DNA of 64,000 nt from UBA9655 sp963704475. Its GTDB lineage: Bacteria > Pseudomonadota > Alphaproteobacteria > UBA9655. Under the pieces are notes generated by a model. It did not search any database and was not told the origin of the DNA. It saw nothing but the letters and a program-made list of their open reading frames with translations. Where the stretch lies: the NCBI GenBank assembly GCA_963704475.1, contig OY969900.1, positions 806,001-870,000 on the forward strand, read 5' to 3'. This document shows, piece by piece, positions 8,188 through 17,105 of this stretch. Each line of letters begins with the position of its first letter. Position 1 is the first letter of the stretch. Made by a program: the position numbers and the translations under genes.

Positions 8188-8491
8188 CGCACCTCTTGAT
8201 TGATGCGGGTTGAACGTGTGTTTCACCGATGAGATCAACAATAGCAACAACTTGAGGCTTTTTGTGTGAATCAATATCTAAATATTTAAGCGCCAGCTTT
8301 TTTAAACGTTGAGGTTCATTTAAATAGCTCCATTCGGCCCTTAAGATATGGATGTTTCCCTCTTCTTTATGCGCATTAGCTATTGTTTGTGATATATTTT
8401 TTTCTGTTTCGACCACCTCGCACTTAACTTTAAAAAGAACAAAACTGACACCCAAAGCAAAAAAAATAAAAAAGCCCGTTGAACGCTGCAT
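8180..8491 (-). CDS. ftsL: Cell division protein FtsL
   Basis: A 103-residue single-pass membrane protein: a transmembrane segment at about 6-24 (GFFIFFALGVSFVLF) followed by a periplasmic stretch with heptad-like helix and the motif EWSYLNEPQRLKKLA, typical of alphaproteobacterial FtsL. It would form the FtsQLB-type complex that activates FtsI. Its ATG directly follows the TAG of rsmH and its end overlaps ftsI by 8 nt, so translation of the cluster is coupled. Sequence conservation in this family is low; position and topology carry the call. Confidence 0.85.
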   Translation of the reverse strand: MQRSTGFFIFFALGVSFVLFKVKCEVVETEKNISQTIANAHKEEGNIHILRAEWSYLNEPQRLKKLALKYLDIDSHKKPQVVAIVDLIGETHVQPASIKRCDE

Positions 8492-9400
8492 CTACTGCGC
8501 CCCCTTTATAGCCCAGCGGAGTCGAGCAGATCGCGCCCGTGGATTCATTTTTATTTCATCATATTGCGGGGTTAAAGATTTTCTATTTTTAAGAAAAAAT
8601 GTCGGCTCGCTGTGAAAAACATCAGGAAGATGCCGCGAAGGCCGCGGAGTTATGCCGCTTTTTTCTTTTAAAAACGTTTTGACCACCCTATCTTCCAGGG
8701 AATGAAAACTGACCACAACAAGCCGACCGCCCTCTTTTAACAGATCTTCTGATGCTTGAAGACCTTCTTCAAGTTCCCTTATTTCATTATTGACGTAAAG
8801 GCGGAGTGCTTGAAAAGTGCGCGTTGCGGGGTCAAATCCAACCCTTTCAAAGCCCACAATTTTTCTCACCAACTCTGCAAGTTGAGTCGTTGTTGTAAAG
8901 GGATCGTCTTTTCTGTGAACAACAATTGCGCGGGCAATCGCCCGAGAACGGCGCTCTTCCCCATAAGTCCATAAAATAGACGCAATTTCTTTTTCACCGT
9001 ATGTATTCACAACATCAGCCGCACTCAACCCGCAGCTTTCCATCCGCATATCAAGAGGGCCCGTATGTTTAAAAGAAAATCCCCGCCTTGCTTCATCAAT
9101 CTGGGGGGAAGACACTCCTAAGTCAAAAACAATTCCGTCGTAATCCTGCGGCGGAACAAGAGTGCTCATGTCTCCAAATCGCCCTCGCGTAAATGTAAAC
9201 CGATGAGGATACTGCGTTTGAAAGGAATGAGCGCGCTGCTCAGCACTAGGATCCCGATCGATCGCAATAACGGAGCAGTCTGTTTTTTCTAAGATAGCGC
9301 GGGAATACCCCCCTACCCCAAAAGTTGCATCGATATAGGTTTCATGAGAACGAGGAGAAAGAGTTTCTAAAACTTCACGCACCATCACGGGCTTATGCAT
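8492..9400 (-). CDS. rsmH: 16S rRNA (cytosine-1402-N4)-methyltransferase RsmH
   Basis: 302 residues. Methylates N4 of C1402 in the 16S rRNA P site using S-adenosylmethionine. Visible family marks are the N-terminal HKPVMVREVLETL, the SAM loop DATFGVGGYSRAIL, FDLGVSSPQIDEA and VVSFHSLEDRVVK near the C-terminus. Length is usual for MraW/RsmH. It overlaps mraZ by 8 nt and abuts ftsL, the standard dcw order. Confidence 0.97.
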   Translation of the reverse strand: MHKPVMVREVLETLSPRSHETYIDATFGVGGYSRAILEKTDCSVIAIDRDPSAEQRAHSFQTQYPHRFTFTRGRFGDMSTLVPPQDYDGIVFDLGVSSPQIDEARRGFSFKHTGPLDMRMESCGLSAADVVNTYGEKEIASILWTYGEERRSRAIARAIVVHRKDDPFTTTTQLAELVRKIVGFERVGFDPATRTFQALRLYVNNEIRELEEGLQASEDLLKEGGRLVVVSFHSLEDRVVKTFLKEKSGITPRPSRHLPDVFHSEPTFFLKNRKSLTPQYDEIKMNPRARSARLRWAIKGAQ

Positions 9401-9851
9401 CGCTTCCCCATATTTTAAAGGCTACCTTCTTTTCTCTCACACGTTGCCGTGCCTCACTTTGGTGCTGTTCAAAGAGTTCGGGATTCCAAAGTTGGAATGT
9501 AGCACCCCTTCCTACAAAGGCAACCATCCCTTGTATCTTTGCATGTTCAATCAAAGCGGGGGGAATAATAACACGTCCCTCTCCATCAAAAGCCATCATC
9601 TGCGCATCTGCAAAAATAGCTGCAGTCAAATCGTCCTGAGTGTCCGAAAACATATCAAATTGATCCACACTCTCGCTCAAGCGCTGCATGCGGTCAATCC
9701 CCATGCCTTCAATCGTAGGAAGTTTATAAGACCGAAACCCAATAATACCCTGATATGGCTGTTTTCCCAACATTAAGCGATAGGACGCAGGCACAGAAAC
9801 ACGCCCCTTGCTATCAAGCTTATTTATAAAGGTAGACAGGAATAAAGTCAT
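9393..9851 (-). CDS. mraZ: Transcriptional regulator MraZ
   Basis: 152 residues with two AbrB-like MraZ repeats; the first carries KLDSKGRVSVPASYR and the second FDGEGRVIIPPALIEHA, each with the conserved DxxGR signature. In E. coli MraZ forms a ring and represses its own dcw promoter. The ATG at 9851 is chosen; an upstream in-frame TTG at 9857 adds only two residues. First gene of the cluster; the upstream region contains four TGGGA boxes (9916-9950) consistent with autoregulation. Confidence 0.95.
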   Translation of the reverse strand: MTLFLSTFINKLDSKGRVSVPASYRLMLGKQPYQGIIGFRSYKLPTIEGMGIDRMQRLSESVDQFDMFSDTQDDLTAAIFADAQMMAFDGEGRVIIPPALIEHAKIQGMVAFVGRGATFQLWNPELFEQHQSEARQRVREKKVAFKIWGSDA

Positions 9852-9910
9852 GTTCAAAGCTCATACACTGAAAATCCCTTACCTCAGCTAATGAGAGGGC
9901 TCTTATGGTA

Positions 9911-9950
9911 TAGCATGGGATTTTATGGGATTCAATGGGAAATTATGGGA
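9911..9950 (-). promoter_or_regulatory. MraZ operator: four TGGGA boxes at 10-bp period
   Basis: TGGGA occurs at 9916-9920, 9926-9930, 9936-9940 and 9946-9950, each spaced by exactly 5 nt and read on the plus strand, 65-100 nt upstream of the mraZ start. MraZ of E. coli is known to bind TGGGN direct repeats separated by 5 nt. A weaker fifth unit (TGGTA, 9906-9910) extends the series. Confidence 0.85.
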
Positions 9951-9994
9951 AAAAGAACTATTATTTCGGTGTGATCACTGTTTCTCGTCCTCAC

Positions 9995-10528
9995 TCAAAG
10001 CTCGAGCTTACACTCTTTTGTAATGCCTTGTTTTTTTATTGTCCCCCCTTTGATTTCAAGAACATGGGCCGTACCACTCACAGGGCCAATGGGTGTCAGA
10101 GAGTAAGGTGTTGCATTTTCATACAAGGCAAGGATATTTCCCTCTTCATCCCCAAAAATCATATCCAAAGACAATGGCGTATTTTTCATCCACATAGCAA
10201 TTGGCTGAGGCGTTTGGTAAAAAAAAAGCATTCCCGCATCATCTTCTAACGTTTCCCGAAACATAAGGCCTTTTGTCATTTCTTCTGGTGTTTGGGCAAG
10301 CTCTACCTTAAAGGAGATTTCTTTACCAGGGCAAGAAAGGGTTAATTCCTCTGCCAAAACGAGTGAGGGTAGAAGAAAAGAGACACTCACTAAAGAGAGG
10401 ATTGAAAAACGCACCACCATTTGTCCCCATCGACAAGATCCTCGGGTCAAGAAATTCTGGAATTTGCTACGCAAATTAAGCATTTCTAGCCCAAAGATGA
10501 CAAAGAGGGGGATAGATTTATTCACCAT
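9995..10528 (-). CDS. DUF192 family exported protein
   Basis: The C-terminal ~115 residues are a DUF192 domain (FKVELAQTPEEMTKGLMFRE, MWMKNTPLSLDMIF, HVLEIKGGTIKK). Function of the family is unknown. A signal peptide starts at Met37 (MVVRFSILSLVSVSFLLPS, cleavage near VLA-EE), so translation may begin at 10420 after GGGGA. The longer start at 10528 has AAGGAG 10 nt ahead but those bases are rsmA codons; it overlaps rsmA by 11 nt. Probably co-transcribed with surA and rsmA. Confidence 0.85.
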   Translation of the reverse strand: MVNKSIPLFVIFGLEMLNLRSKFQNFLTRGSCRWGQMVVRFSILSLVSVSFLLPSLVLAEELTLSCPGKEISFKVELAQTPEEMTKGLMFRETLEDDAGMLFFYQTPQPIAMWMKNTPLSLDMIFGDEEGNILALYENATPYSLTPIGPVSGTAHVLEIKGGTIKKQGITKECKLEL

Positions 10529-11405
10529 GTGACTGTTTCTCCTTCCAAATCTGTGCCAACAAACAAAACTCTTTCACAGACAAATCTTCCGCTCGAGATT
10601 CGGGATTGATATGTGCGGCTACCAATTGAGCCATGGGAAGAGTTCCTTTCAAACTAGAGCGTAACATTTTTCGCCGCTTCGAGAAAGCGGCTTTTGTAAC
10701 TGTTTCAAGAGCCTCCCATGCCACTGTTTTACGTGAATCAGTGATTGGCACGAGCTGAACAACTGTTGACGTCACCTGAGGACGGGGAACAAAAGCGCCA
10801 GGGGGCAAATCAAAAAGTTTTGTAACCAAGGCATGTGCTTGGCACATCACAGAAAGACGCCCATAAGCTGATGTATTGGGGGATGCCACAAGCCGGTTCG
10901 CAACTTCTTTTTGGAACATCAAAGTCAGGCTCTCAAAGCAATCTGCATGTTTCAGCACTTTTAAAAGAAGAGGAACAGAAATATTATACGGCAAATTGGC
11001 AATAATTTTCCGAGGAGAGCGCCCTAAGGTGTGAAGCGGAAGTGTCAGGGCATCCGCGTTGAGAAGGGTAAGTTTTCTCTCAAACTGGTCTTTTAATTTT
11101 TCCAAGTAAGGAATACAGCGCGCATCCTGCTCCACAAGAAATACTTCTGCAACAGAATGGTTTAGTATTTCCCGCGAGAGCCCTCCTGGCCCCGCTCCTA
11201 TTTCAATAACCGTCCGTCCGTCAAGAGGAACGGCCGCCTCAACAATTCTTTTTAAAATATGGGGATCAATCAGAAAATTCTGGCCAAGACTTTTTTTTGC
11301 ACGTAGGGAATGGATGATCTCTTTTAAAGGCTCCATATCCTTCGCCTTGTCTGTTCTGGGGTCGTTTCCCATCGGGATTCGCCCTCTGTCGTGTATAAGA
11401 GACAC
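10518..11405 (-). CDS. rsmA: 16S rRNA dimethyladenosine transferase RsmA (KsgA)
   Basis: Dimethylates A1518 and A1519 in the 3' hairpin of 16S rRNA. Family marks: KKSLGQNFLID, the SAM motif VIEIGAGPGGLSREIL, and IIANLPYNISVPLL (motif IV). The C-terminal domain is present. The family usually begins about ten residues before the KSLGQNF motif, so Met23 (11339, MEPLKEIIHSLRAKK) is a likely real start; upstream Mets at 11405 and 11372 add an atypical polar stretch. It follows surA without the pdxA gene often found between them. Confidence 0.95.
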   Translation of the reverse strand: MSLIHDRGRIPMGNDPRTDKAKDMEPLKEIIHSLRAKKSLGQNFLIDPHILKRIVEAAVPLDGRTVIEIGAGPGGLSREILNHSVAEVFLVEQDARCIPYLEKLKDQFERKLTLLNADALTLPLHTLGRSPRKIIANLPYNISVPLLLKVLKHADCFESLTLMFQKEVANRLVASPNTSAYGRLSVMCQAHALVTKLFDLPPGAFVPRPQVTSTVVQLVPITDSRKTVAWEALETVTKAAFSKRRKMLRSSLKGTLPMAQLVAAHINPESRAEDLSVKEFCLLAQIWKEKQSHGE

Positions 11406-11461
11406 TCATCGCGTTCCCCACTCGGGCGCCTACCCAGTTCCTTGAAATGCTTTGAGTACAT

Positions 11462-12403
11462 TTACATCCGTACTTCAATAAAGGCATGACGTCTCAAATC
11501 TCGCAACTCTCGACTTGAACTTAAAGACAGTTTTCTCTCCGCAATAAGGCCTCTTACTTGATCATCAGAAAGCTCTGCTGTCTTTTGAGCCTCTGGAAGC
11601 TTCTTTTCAATATATCCAATGATAATATAAGCTTGAGGAGTTCGGATAGGCTGGGAAAGCTGTCCTTCTTCCATGTGAACGACAACCTCTTTTACATCGG
11701 GTATGAGTTGATCTTCCGTAAGCCATCCCATATCTCCTCCTACTGCTGCCGTAGCACTTTGCGAAAATTGCTGTGCAAGCGCTGCGAAGTGAGCCCCTTT
11801 TTGAAGCCCTTCAATAAGACGACCAAGATCATTTTTCGCCCGTTCTTCTTGTTCCGCATCTTCAAAAGGCAAAACAATCTCAGCAAGGTGATATTGCGTT
11901 TTCGTTTCTTTTTCTTTATGGAGAGCCAACTCTCGTTCAACTTCCGCTTCGGCAATTTGAAGAGCTGGGGAGTATTTCTCTCGAACATACTGAATCCATA
12001 TCAGATTTGCTTTGATTTGATCTTCGAGCGTTTTAAGGGGAATATGGTTCTCAGTCATTAATTGAGAAATGTATCCTTTTGGCATCCCATTTACCTCTTC
12101 AAGGCGCTTGATGGCATCTTGAATGTCAGCATCACTGATTTGAATCTTCGCTGCCTCACCTGCAGCCAATTGCAACTTCTCATCAATCATCATCCGCAGC
12201 ATCTGAGGTTTAATTTTCTCAAGATTTTGAGCGCTCGGTTCAAACCCCGAACTAACAGCCGCCAAGCGCAGGCGGTTCATAAGATCAGCCTGAGTAATAA
12301 TACTTGTATTGACAACCGCAGCAATACGACAAACTGGAGAGGGATCGGCATAGAGCGCACCTCCCCCTATCAAAAGGCTAAGCATAATAACACAAAAATT
12401 CAT
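11462..12403 (-). CDS. surA: Periplasmic chaperone/peptidyl-prolyl isomerase SurA
   Basis: 313 residues: signal peptide (about 1-20), SurA N-terminal chaperone domain (VVNTSIITQADLMNRLRLAA), and one parvulin domain near 165-260 (AALAQQFSQSATAAVGGDMG). E. coli SurA has two parvulin domains, so this is a one-domain form, as in many alphaproteobacteria. It escorts outer-membrane proteins such as LptD to the BAM complex. The ATG at 12403 after AGGGG is preferred over GTG at 12409. Divergent from lptFG-lptD with a shared 137-nt promoter region. Confidence 0.9.
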   Translation of the reverse strand: MNFCVIMLSLLIGGGALYADPSPVCRIAAVVNTSIITQADLMNRLRLAAVSSGFEPSAQNLEKIKPQMLRMMIDEKLQLAAGEAAKIQISDADIQDAIKRLEEVNGMPKGYISQLMTENHIPLKTLEDQIKANLIWIQYVREKYSPALQIAEAEVERELALHKEKETKTQYHLAEIVLPFEDAEQEERAKNDLGRLIEGLQKGAHFAALAQQFSQSATAAVGGDMGWLTEDQLIPDVKEVVVHMEEGQLSQPIRTPQAYIIIGYIEKKLPEAQKTAELSDDQVRGLIAERKLSLSSSRELRDLRRHAFIEVRM

Positions 12404-12540
12404 GGACACCCCTTTTAAGAACCTTTAGATACGTATATATAATGGCTCTTGTTCTTTTAGGGAATAGACTCTTTACACTCTTGAAATTTTTTTAAAACTG
12501 GTTGAAGGTGCGTTGCGGTCATGAGAATTGGTTCACATTA

Positions 12541-13659
12541 ATGAAAAAAATTACATCCTATATTTTTGGTCAACTTTTTTTTACAGTTATTGTCATTACT
12601 ATCGTACTCACCTGCATTATGTGGCTTATACAAACTCTGCGCTATATTGATCTAATCGCCAGTAAGGGAGTCCCTATGCTTCTATTTCTTGAAATGGTCG
12701 CATACTTATTGCCAAATATTTTTGTTATTATTATACCTATCTCCATTTTTATAGGGGTTATTTTTATTTACAGTAAGCTTATTAGTGATCACGAACTTGT
12801 TGTTATGCGAGCCGCAGGCATTGGAAACTGGCACTTAGCAAAACCCGCCCTTTCTCTTTCTCTTTTCTTTACTATTTTGCTTTATTTCATTACGCTTTAT
12901 TTTCTCCCTTTTTCTTTTCGAAAACATCGTGATATAGCGTTAGCTTTAAGACAAGAATCCTTAATGAGTCTCATTTCCGTCGGGCAATTTAACACGTTTG
13001 AACAATATACTGTTTATGCCCATCAACAAGACGAGAAGGGAAATCTATCCGGTATTTTAATATACGACGCTCATCAGAACGATAAGCCATTTTTCTTAAT
13101 GGCTGAAAAAGGGATCATCTTTAAGACAGGGGAAGAAAAACAGCTTCTTCTTACGAATGGGAATCGCCAAGAACAAGATCCCATAACAGGGAAGCCTTCC
13201 ATCCTCTATTTTGATCGATATGTCATAAAACCAAAGGATGCTGTTTCTAAAGATAAAAAGCCAGAGCGTCTTTTAAAAACACATGAACGAAATACGGAAG
13301 ACTTATTTTATCCGAAAGAGCCTCTTCCTCCTCACGAGCAGATACGACTCTTAGCAGCTGCACATCAACGATTGATTGTTCCTTTGTATGCCATGACCTT
13401 TGGTTTGTTAGGCGTATGTACAATGATTTTAGGATATTATAATCGGCACACACGTGTTGGAAAAATTGTCATAGCTTGCATTATCGCAACTTTTATTGAA
13501 GTGGGCGGGATGATTTGTTTGCATAGCTTAAATTATGGATACTTAATGATTCTCTTGTATTATGCTCTCGTTATCACACCCATACTTATCTTTCTGTTTC
13601 TTCTCTCTCCTCTTTCAGAGAGTCTTGTAACTTATGTGAAAACAAGGAAATATCTGTGA
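12541..13659 (+). CDS. lptF: LPS export ABC transporter permease LptF
   Basis: 372 residues, YjgP/YjgQ family. Transmembrane segments cluster at the N-terminus (three, about 10-120) and C-terminus (three, about 285-365), with a periplasmic beta-jellyroll between them. With LptG and LptB it extracts lipopolysaccharide from the inner membrane. ATG 12541 gives the usual short basic start (MKKITSYIF); the codon at 12502 is an unlikely extension. lptG overlaps the stop codon. Confidence 0.93.
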   Translation: MKKITSYIFGQLFFTVIVITIVLTCIMWLIQTLRYIDLIASKGVPMLLFLEMVAYLLPNIFVIIIPISIFIGVIFIYSKLISDHELVVMRAAGIGNWHLAKPALSLSLFFTILLYFITLYFLPFSFRKHRDIALALRQESLMSLISVGQFNTFEQYTVYAHQQDEKGNLSGILIYDAHQNDKPFFLMAEKGIIFKTGEEKQLLLTNGNRQEQDPITGKPSILYFDRYVIKPKDAVSKDKKPERLLKTHERNTEDLFYPKEPLPPHEQIRLLAAAHQRLIVPLYAMTFGLLGVCTMILGYYNRHTRVGKIVIACIIATFIEVGGMICLHSLNYGYLMILLYYALVITPILIFLFLLSPLSESLVTYVKTRKYL

Positions 13660-14750
13660 TGTTTTCAACACTTCTTTCTCGCTATACGAGCCGTTCTTTT
13701 TTAAAGTGTTTTGGGACGATTGTATTGGGTGTCTGTCTGATTATTATTCTCTTTGATTTCGCAGAAATTCAAAGGCAATCTGGAATGAAAGACATTGATT
13801 CTTCCATCAAGTTACACATGGTTTTTCTACGTATTCCTCATCTTTTAGAGCAAGCCTTTCCTTTTTTAATTTTTATTTCTGCACTCTTTGTTTTTTGGCG
13901 GATGAACCGCTCCTCTGAACTTGTTATTTTCAGGGCAACGGGTATTTCTTTATGGCGCCTTATTTTGCCTATAAGCTTAACGGCTCTTTTTATAGGGGGT
14001 CTTGAACTAACGGTTTTTAATTCTCTCTCCAGTATGATGTTGACCCGCTATGAAAATCTTGAAAAAAAATATCTATCTAATACAAAAGAAGAGATCAATA
14101 TTGAGCCAACCGGTGTGTGGCTAAGTGAGAAAGTTGGGCATCACCAAGTCATTTATAGATCAAGCCAAATTGATTTAAAAAATTTAGAGTTTAAAGACTT
14201 AAACGTTATAATTCTCTCCTCCAAAAATAAATTTATTGAGCGTATTAACGCTAAGATAGCCTACATTCGAGACGGGCACCTTGAACTTAAGGATGGATGG
14301 GATATGCCCGCAGGAAAAGCGCCCCAACACTTTTCTCTCAAGAAAATACAAACGTCGTTCACGCAAGCAAAAATAAAAAAAATGAAGTTGTTCAAGAGAA
14401 ACATTTATTCTTTTTGGAAATTACCCTCTTACATTGCTCTTCTAGATGCATCGGGCCTCAGGAGCCTGAGATATCAAATGTATTGGCATTCCTTATTAGC
14501 TAGCTCGGCTTGGTTTGGGGCAATGATCTATCTTGCGGCAGCTTTCTCTTGCCGCCCTCGCGCGTACGGAAAAACCATTATCATGCTTTTAATAGGCTTG
14601 AGTTGTGGATTTCTGCTGTATATTTTTAAGGATGTTATGTTTTCTCTTGGAGCATCAGGAAAATTATCACCTCTTATGGCGGCCTGGCTTCCTCCTCTTC
14701 TTACTCTCATGATAGGGTCTGTCTTAGTCTTTAATCAAGAGGATGGGTGA
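13659..14750 (+). CDS. lptG: LPS export ABC transporter permease LptG
   Basis: 363 residues of the YjgQ family: N-terminal segment beginning LSRYTSRSFLKCF, six predicted transmembrane helices in a 3+3 layout and a central periplasmic domain. Partner of LptF in the LptB2FG extractor. The ATG at 13659 overlaps the lptF TGA by one base and follows AAGGA; a GTG one codon earlier is possible. lptD follows after 3 nt, so LPS extraction and insertion genes form one operon. Confidence 0.93.
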   Translation: MFSTLLSRYTSRSFLKCFGTIVLGVCLIIILFDFAEIQRQSGMKDIDSSIKLHMVFLRIPHLLEQAFPFLIFISALFVFWRMNRSSELVIFRATGISLWRLILPISLTALFIGGLELTVFNSLSSMMLTRYENLEKKYLSNTKEEINIEPTGVWLSEKVGHHQVIYRSSQIDLKNLEFKDLNVIILSSKNKFIERINAKIAYIRDGHLELKDGWDMPAGKAPQHFSLKKIQTSFTQAKIKKMKLFKRNIYSFWKLPSYIALLDASGLRSLRYQMYWHSLLASSAWFGAMIYLAAAFSCRPRAYGKTIIMLLIGLSCGFLLYIFKDVMFSLGASGKLSPLMAAWLPPLLTLMIGSVLVFNQEDG

Positions 14751-14753
14751 GAC

Positions 14754-17084
14754 ATGAATTTAACAATAACAAATCTGAAAAAAACTTTTCCAATTCAAAT
14801 CACACTTTTTTATCTTCTTGTGAGCTGCCTTTTGATTACCCCTCTTTTTGGGCTTAAAAACATCTCCATCGATGAAAACAAGCCTGTTCTTTATTATGCC
14901 GATAGTCAAACCTATGACCGTGAACTTGGCATTTTAATTTTGAAAGGACATGTGGAGTTTAATTATGAAGGAACAACTCTAGAAGCTGATTATGTGACCT
15001 ATAACGAACAAGCTGATCTCATAACAGCCTCAGGTCATGTACGCATGCGTGAAGCTGAGGGAGATATTTACTGGGGTGAATACATGGAGTTAACGGGAGA
15101 TATGAAGGAAGGCATCCTCCTTGGACTCCGCGCTCTTTTAGAAGATGATTCCAAGTTAGCCGCGCTTGAAAGCCGCAAATTTGAAGATCGAGAAGAATTT
15201 GATCAAGCTGTTTATACGCCTTGTAAGCTTTGCGGGGACAAACCTCCCACCTGGCAGCTCAATGCTAAAAGAGCGATTAAGGATGAGGTAAGTAACGATA
15301 TTCATTTTACAGATGCTCAGCTTCGCATTTTAGACACCCCCCTTTTCTACCTTCCCTATGCAACGCAACCTCTTGAACGAAGGACTGGGTTTTTAATTCC
15401 TCAACCCCGCTATAGCTCTGATTTAGGCTTCATTACAGAAGTTCCTTATTACATTGCTCTTTCAAGGGATAAAGATTTAACTTTAACTCCAGCCTATTTA
15501 GCAAATCAAGGCCCCTATCTTTCTGGAAACTACCGTCAAGCCTTTGGGAATGGCTTTTACAAACTTGAAGGAAGTATTACAAAGTATACACAATCGATAC
15601 AGGCTAAGAAAGCTGCGGCTGCACTTCTCTATACAATTCCTAACTATAGAGGCCATGCTTTTGGTAAGGGAGCCTTTAATTTAACAGACATATGGCGTGT
15701 CAAAGGAGAAGGAGGATGGGTCAGTGATAAAACCTATTTTCGTAAATATGGGGTACAGCGCTGGCAATCATCCCCTACCTTAATGTCAAAAGGAGTTTTA
15801 GAAGGATTTATAAACCCGCGGGATTATGCTTCAGCTACTGCACTGTATTTTCAAGGATTACGCACAACAGACAATCAGGATTATATTCCGATAGCTCTCC
15901 CTCTCGTAGACTATCAAGCCTACTCTGATGTTGACCCTTTAGGCGGACGTTTTACGTTTGACGGAAACCTTTTAAATCTCTCCCGATCCAAAGGAACGTA
16001 TATGCAGCGTGCGATTGGAGACATTGGCTGGCAACGTCCGTGGACATTGCCAATAGGGCAAGTGTTTACTGTGTTTGGCTCAACACGGGGTGACCTTTAC
16101 AATGTAACAAACTCTCCCCCACTTTTGACAACACAAAGTAAGCTTAATGTAACAAATTCCTCCCCCCTCGTTATACCACCAAAGAAAGGAGGGGCACGAT
16201 TCTTTCCTCAAGCAGGCGCCAATTGGGCGTGGCCTTTTGTAACAAACACTTGGAAAAAACAAAGTATTATTGTGCAACCTATAGGGCAACTTATTGGTGC
16301 ACCAGCACAAGAAATAGGCATAGCAGCCAATCGTATTCCCAATATCGACAGCATAGATTTCACCTTTAACGATTTAAACCTTTTCAGTGCAGATCGATAT
16401 CCTGGATATGACCTCATTGATACGGGAAGTAGAGCAGTTTATGGGGGGCAAGTTTTGACAACAGGGAAACTTTTAGGGGATGTAGGGCTCTTTTTAGGAC
16501 AAAATTATTCTTTTGCAAGAAAAAACAATGCAATAGATACCATTCAAGGACTACGAAATGGTTTTTCTGATTATATTGGACGTCTTGAGGCCAGTCCCTG
16601 GAAAGACCTGACGGTAAATTATCGGTTTCGTTTGGAAGAAAAATCATTTTCTCCGCTTGTCTCGGAAGTCGGTGGTGCCATCGGCCCTTCTATTGCAAAA
16701 CTTTCAGGAACTTATGTTCTTATTAATAAAAAAGCAAGATTGGTCGCACAAAGAAACTTTGATCAAATCAATCTAACCTTTAGTTCTCAATTTACAAAAA
16801 CTTTAACTTTTACAGCAATGCTCTTGCAAGATTTGAATCCCAAAAAAGGAGAAGATGGCGCTCTTTCAAGAGGAATTGGCCTAACCTACCGAGATGATTG
16901 TTTTACCTTTGGCGTCTCCATTCAACGTCAATACTTTGTTGCGCGAGACCTAAAGCCCGAAACCCTCTTGCTCGTATCGATTGGCTTTAAGAATATCGGA
17001 GACTTCAGCCTACCTTATAATCCAGATCAAGACTTGTTTGAAGGAAGAGCCGTTGGTAAGAATGCAACGACCTCAACCCCCTAA
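14754..17084 (+). CDS. lptD: LPS-assembly protein LptD
   Basis: 776 residues: hydrophobic export segment at about 15-34, an LptA-like jellyroll (about 40-140; ADSQTYDRELGILILKGHVE) and a C-terminal barrel. The family block AVYTPCKLCGDKPPTWQ near 155 and PLFYLPYATQPLERRTGFLIP near 200 are clear. It inserts LPS in the outer leaflet together with LptE. Cysteines are a CxxC pair near 160 plus one near 720, fewer than the four-Cys E. coli arrangement. The C-terminal half has a divergent paralogue at 2589-4472. Confidence 0.95.
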   Translation: MNLTITNLKKTFPIQITLFYLLVSCLLITPLFGLKNISIDENKPVLYYADSQTYDRELGILILKGHVEFNYEGTTLEADYVTYNEQADLITASGHVRMREAEGDIYWGEYMELTGDMKEGILLGLRALLEDDSKLAALESRKFEDREEFDQAVYTPCKLCGDKPPTWQLNAKRAIKDEVSNDIHFTDAQLRILDTPLFYLPYATQPLERRTGFLIPQPRYSSDLGFITEVPYYIALSRDKDLTLTPAYLANQGPYLSGNYRQAFGNGFYKLEGSITKYTQSIQAKKAAAALLYTIPNYRGHAFGKGAFNLTDIWRVKGEGGWVSDKTYFRKYGVQRWQSSPTLMSKGVLEGFINPRDYASATALYFQGLRTTDNQDYIPIALPLVDYQAYSDVDPLGGRFTFDGNLLNLSRSKGTYMQRAIGDIGWQRPWTLPIGQVFTVFGSTRGDLYNVTNSPPLLTTQSKLNVTNSSPLVIPPKKGGARFFPQAGANWAWPFVTNTWKKQSIIVQPIGQLIGAPAQEIGIAANRIPNIDSIDFTFNDLNLFSADRYPGYDLIDTGSRAVYGGQVLTTGKLLGDVGLFLGQNYSFARKNNAIDTIQGLRNGFSDYIGRLEASPWKDLTVNYRFRLEEKSFSPLVSEVGGAIGPSIAKLSGTYVLINKKARLVAQRNFDQINLTFSSQFTKTLTFTAMLLQDLNPKKGEDGALSRGIGLTYRDDCFTFGVSIQRQYFVARDLKPETLLLVSIGFKNIGDFSLPYNPDQDLFEGRAVGKNATTSTP

Positions 17085-17105
17085 TATCTCTTTATAACCA
17101 TGTCG

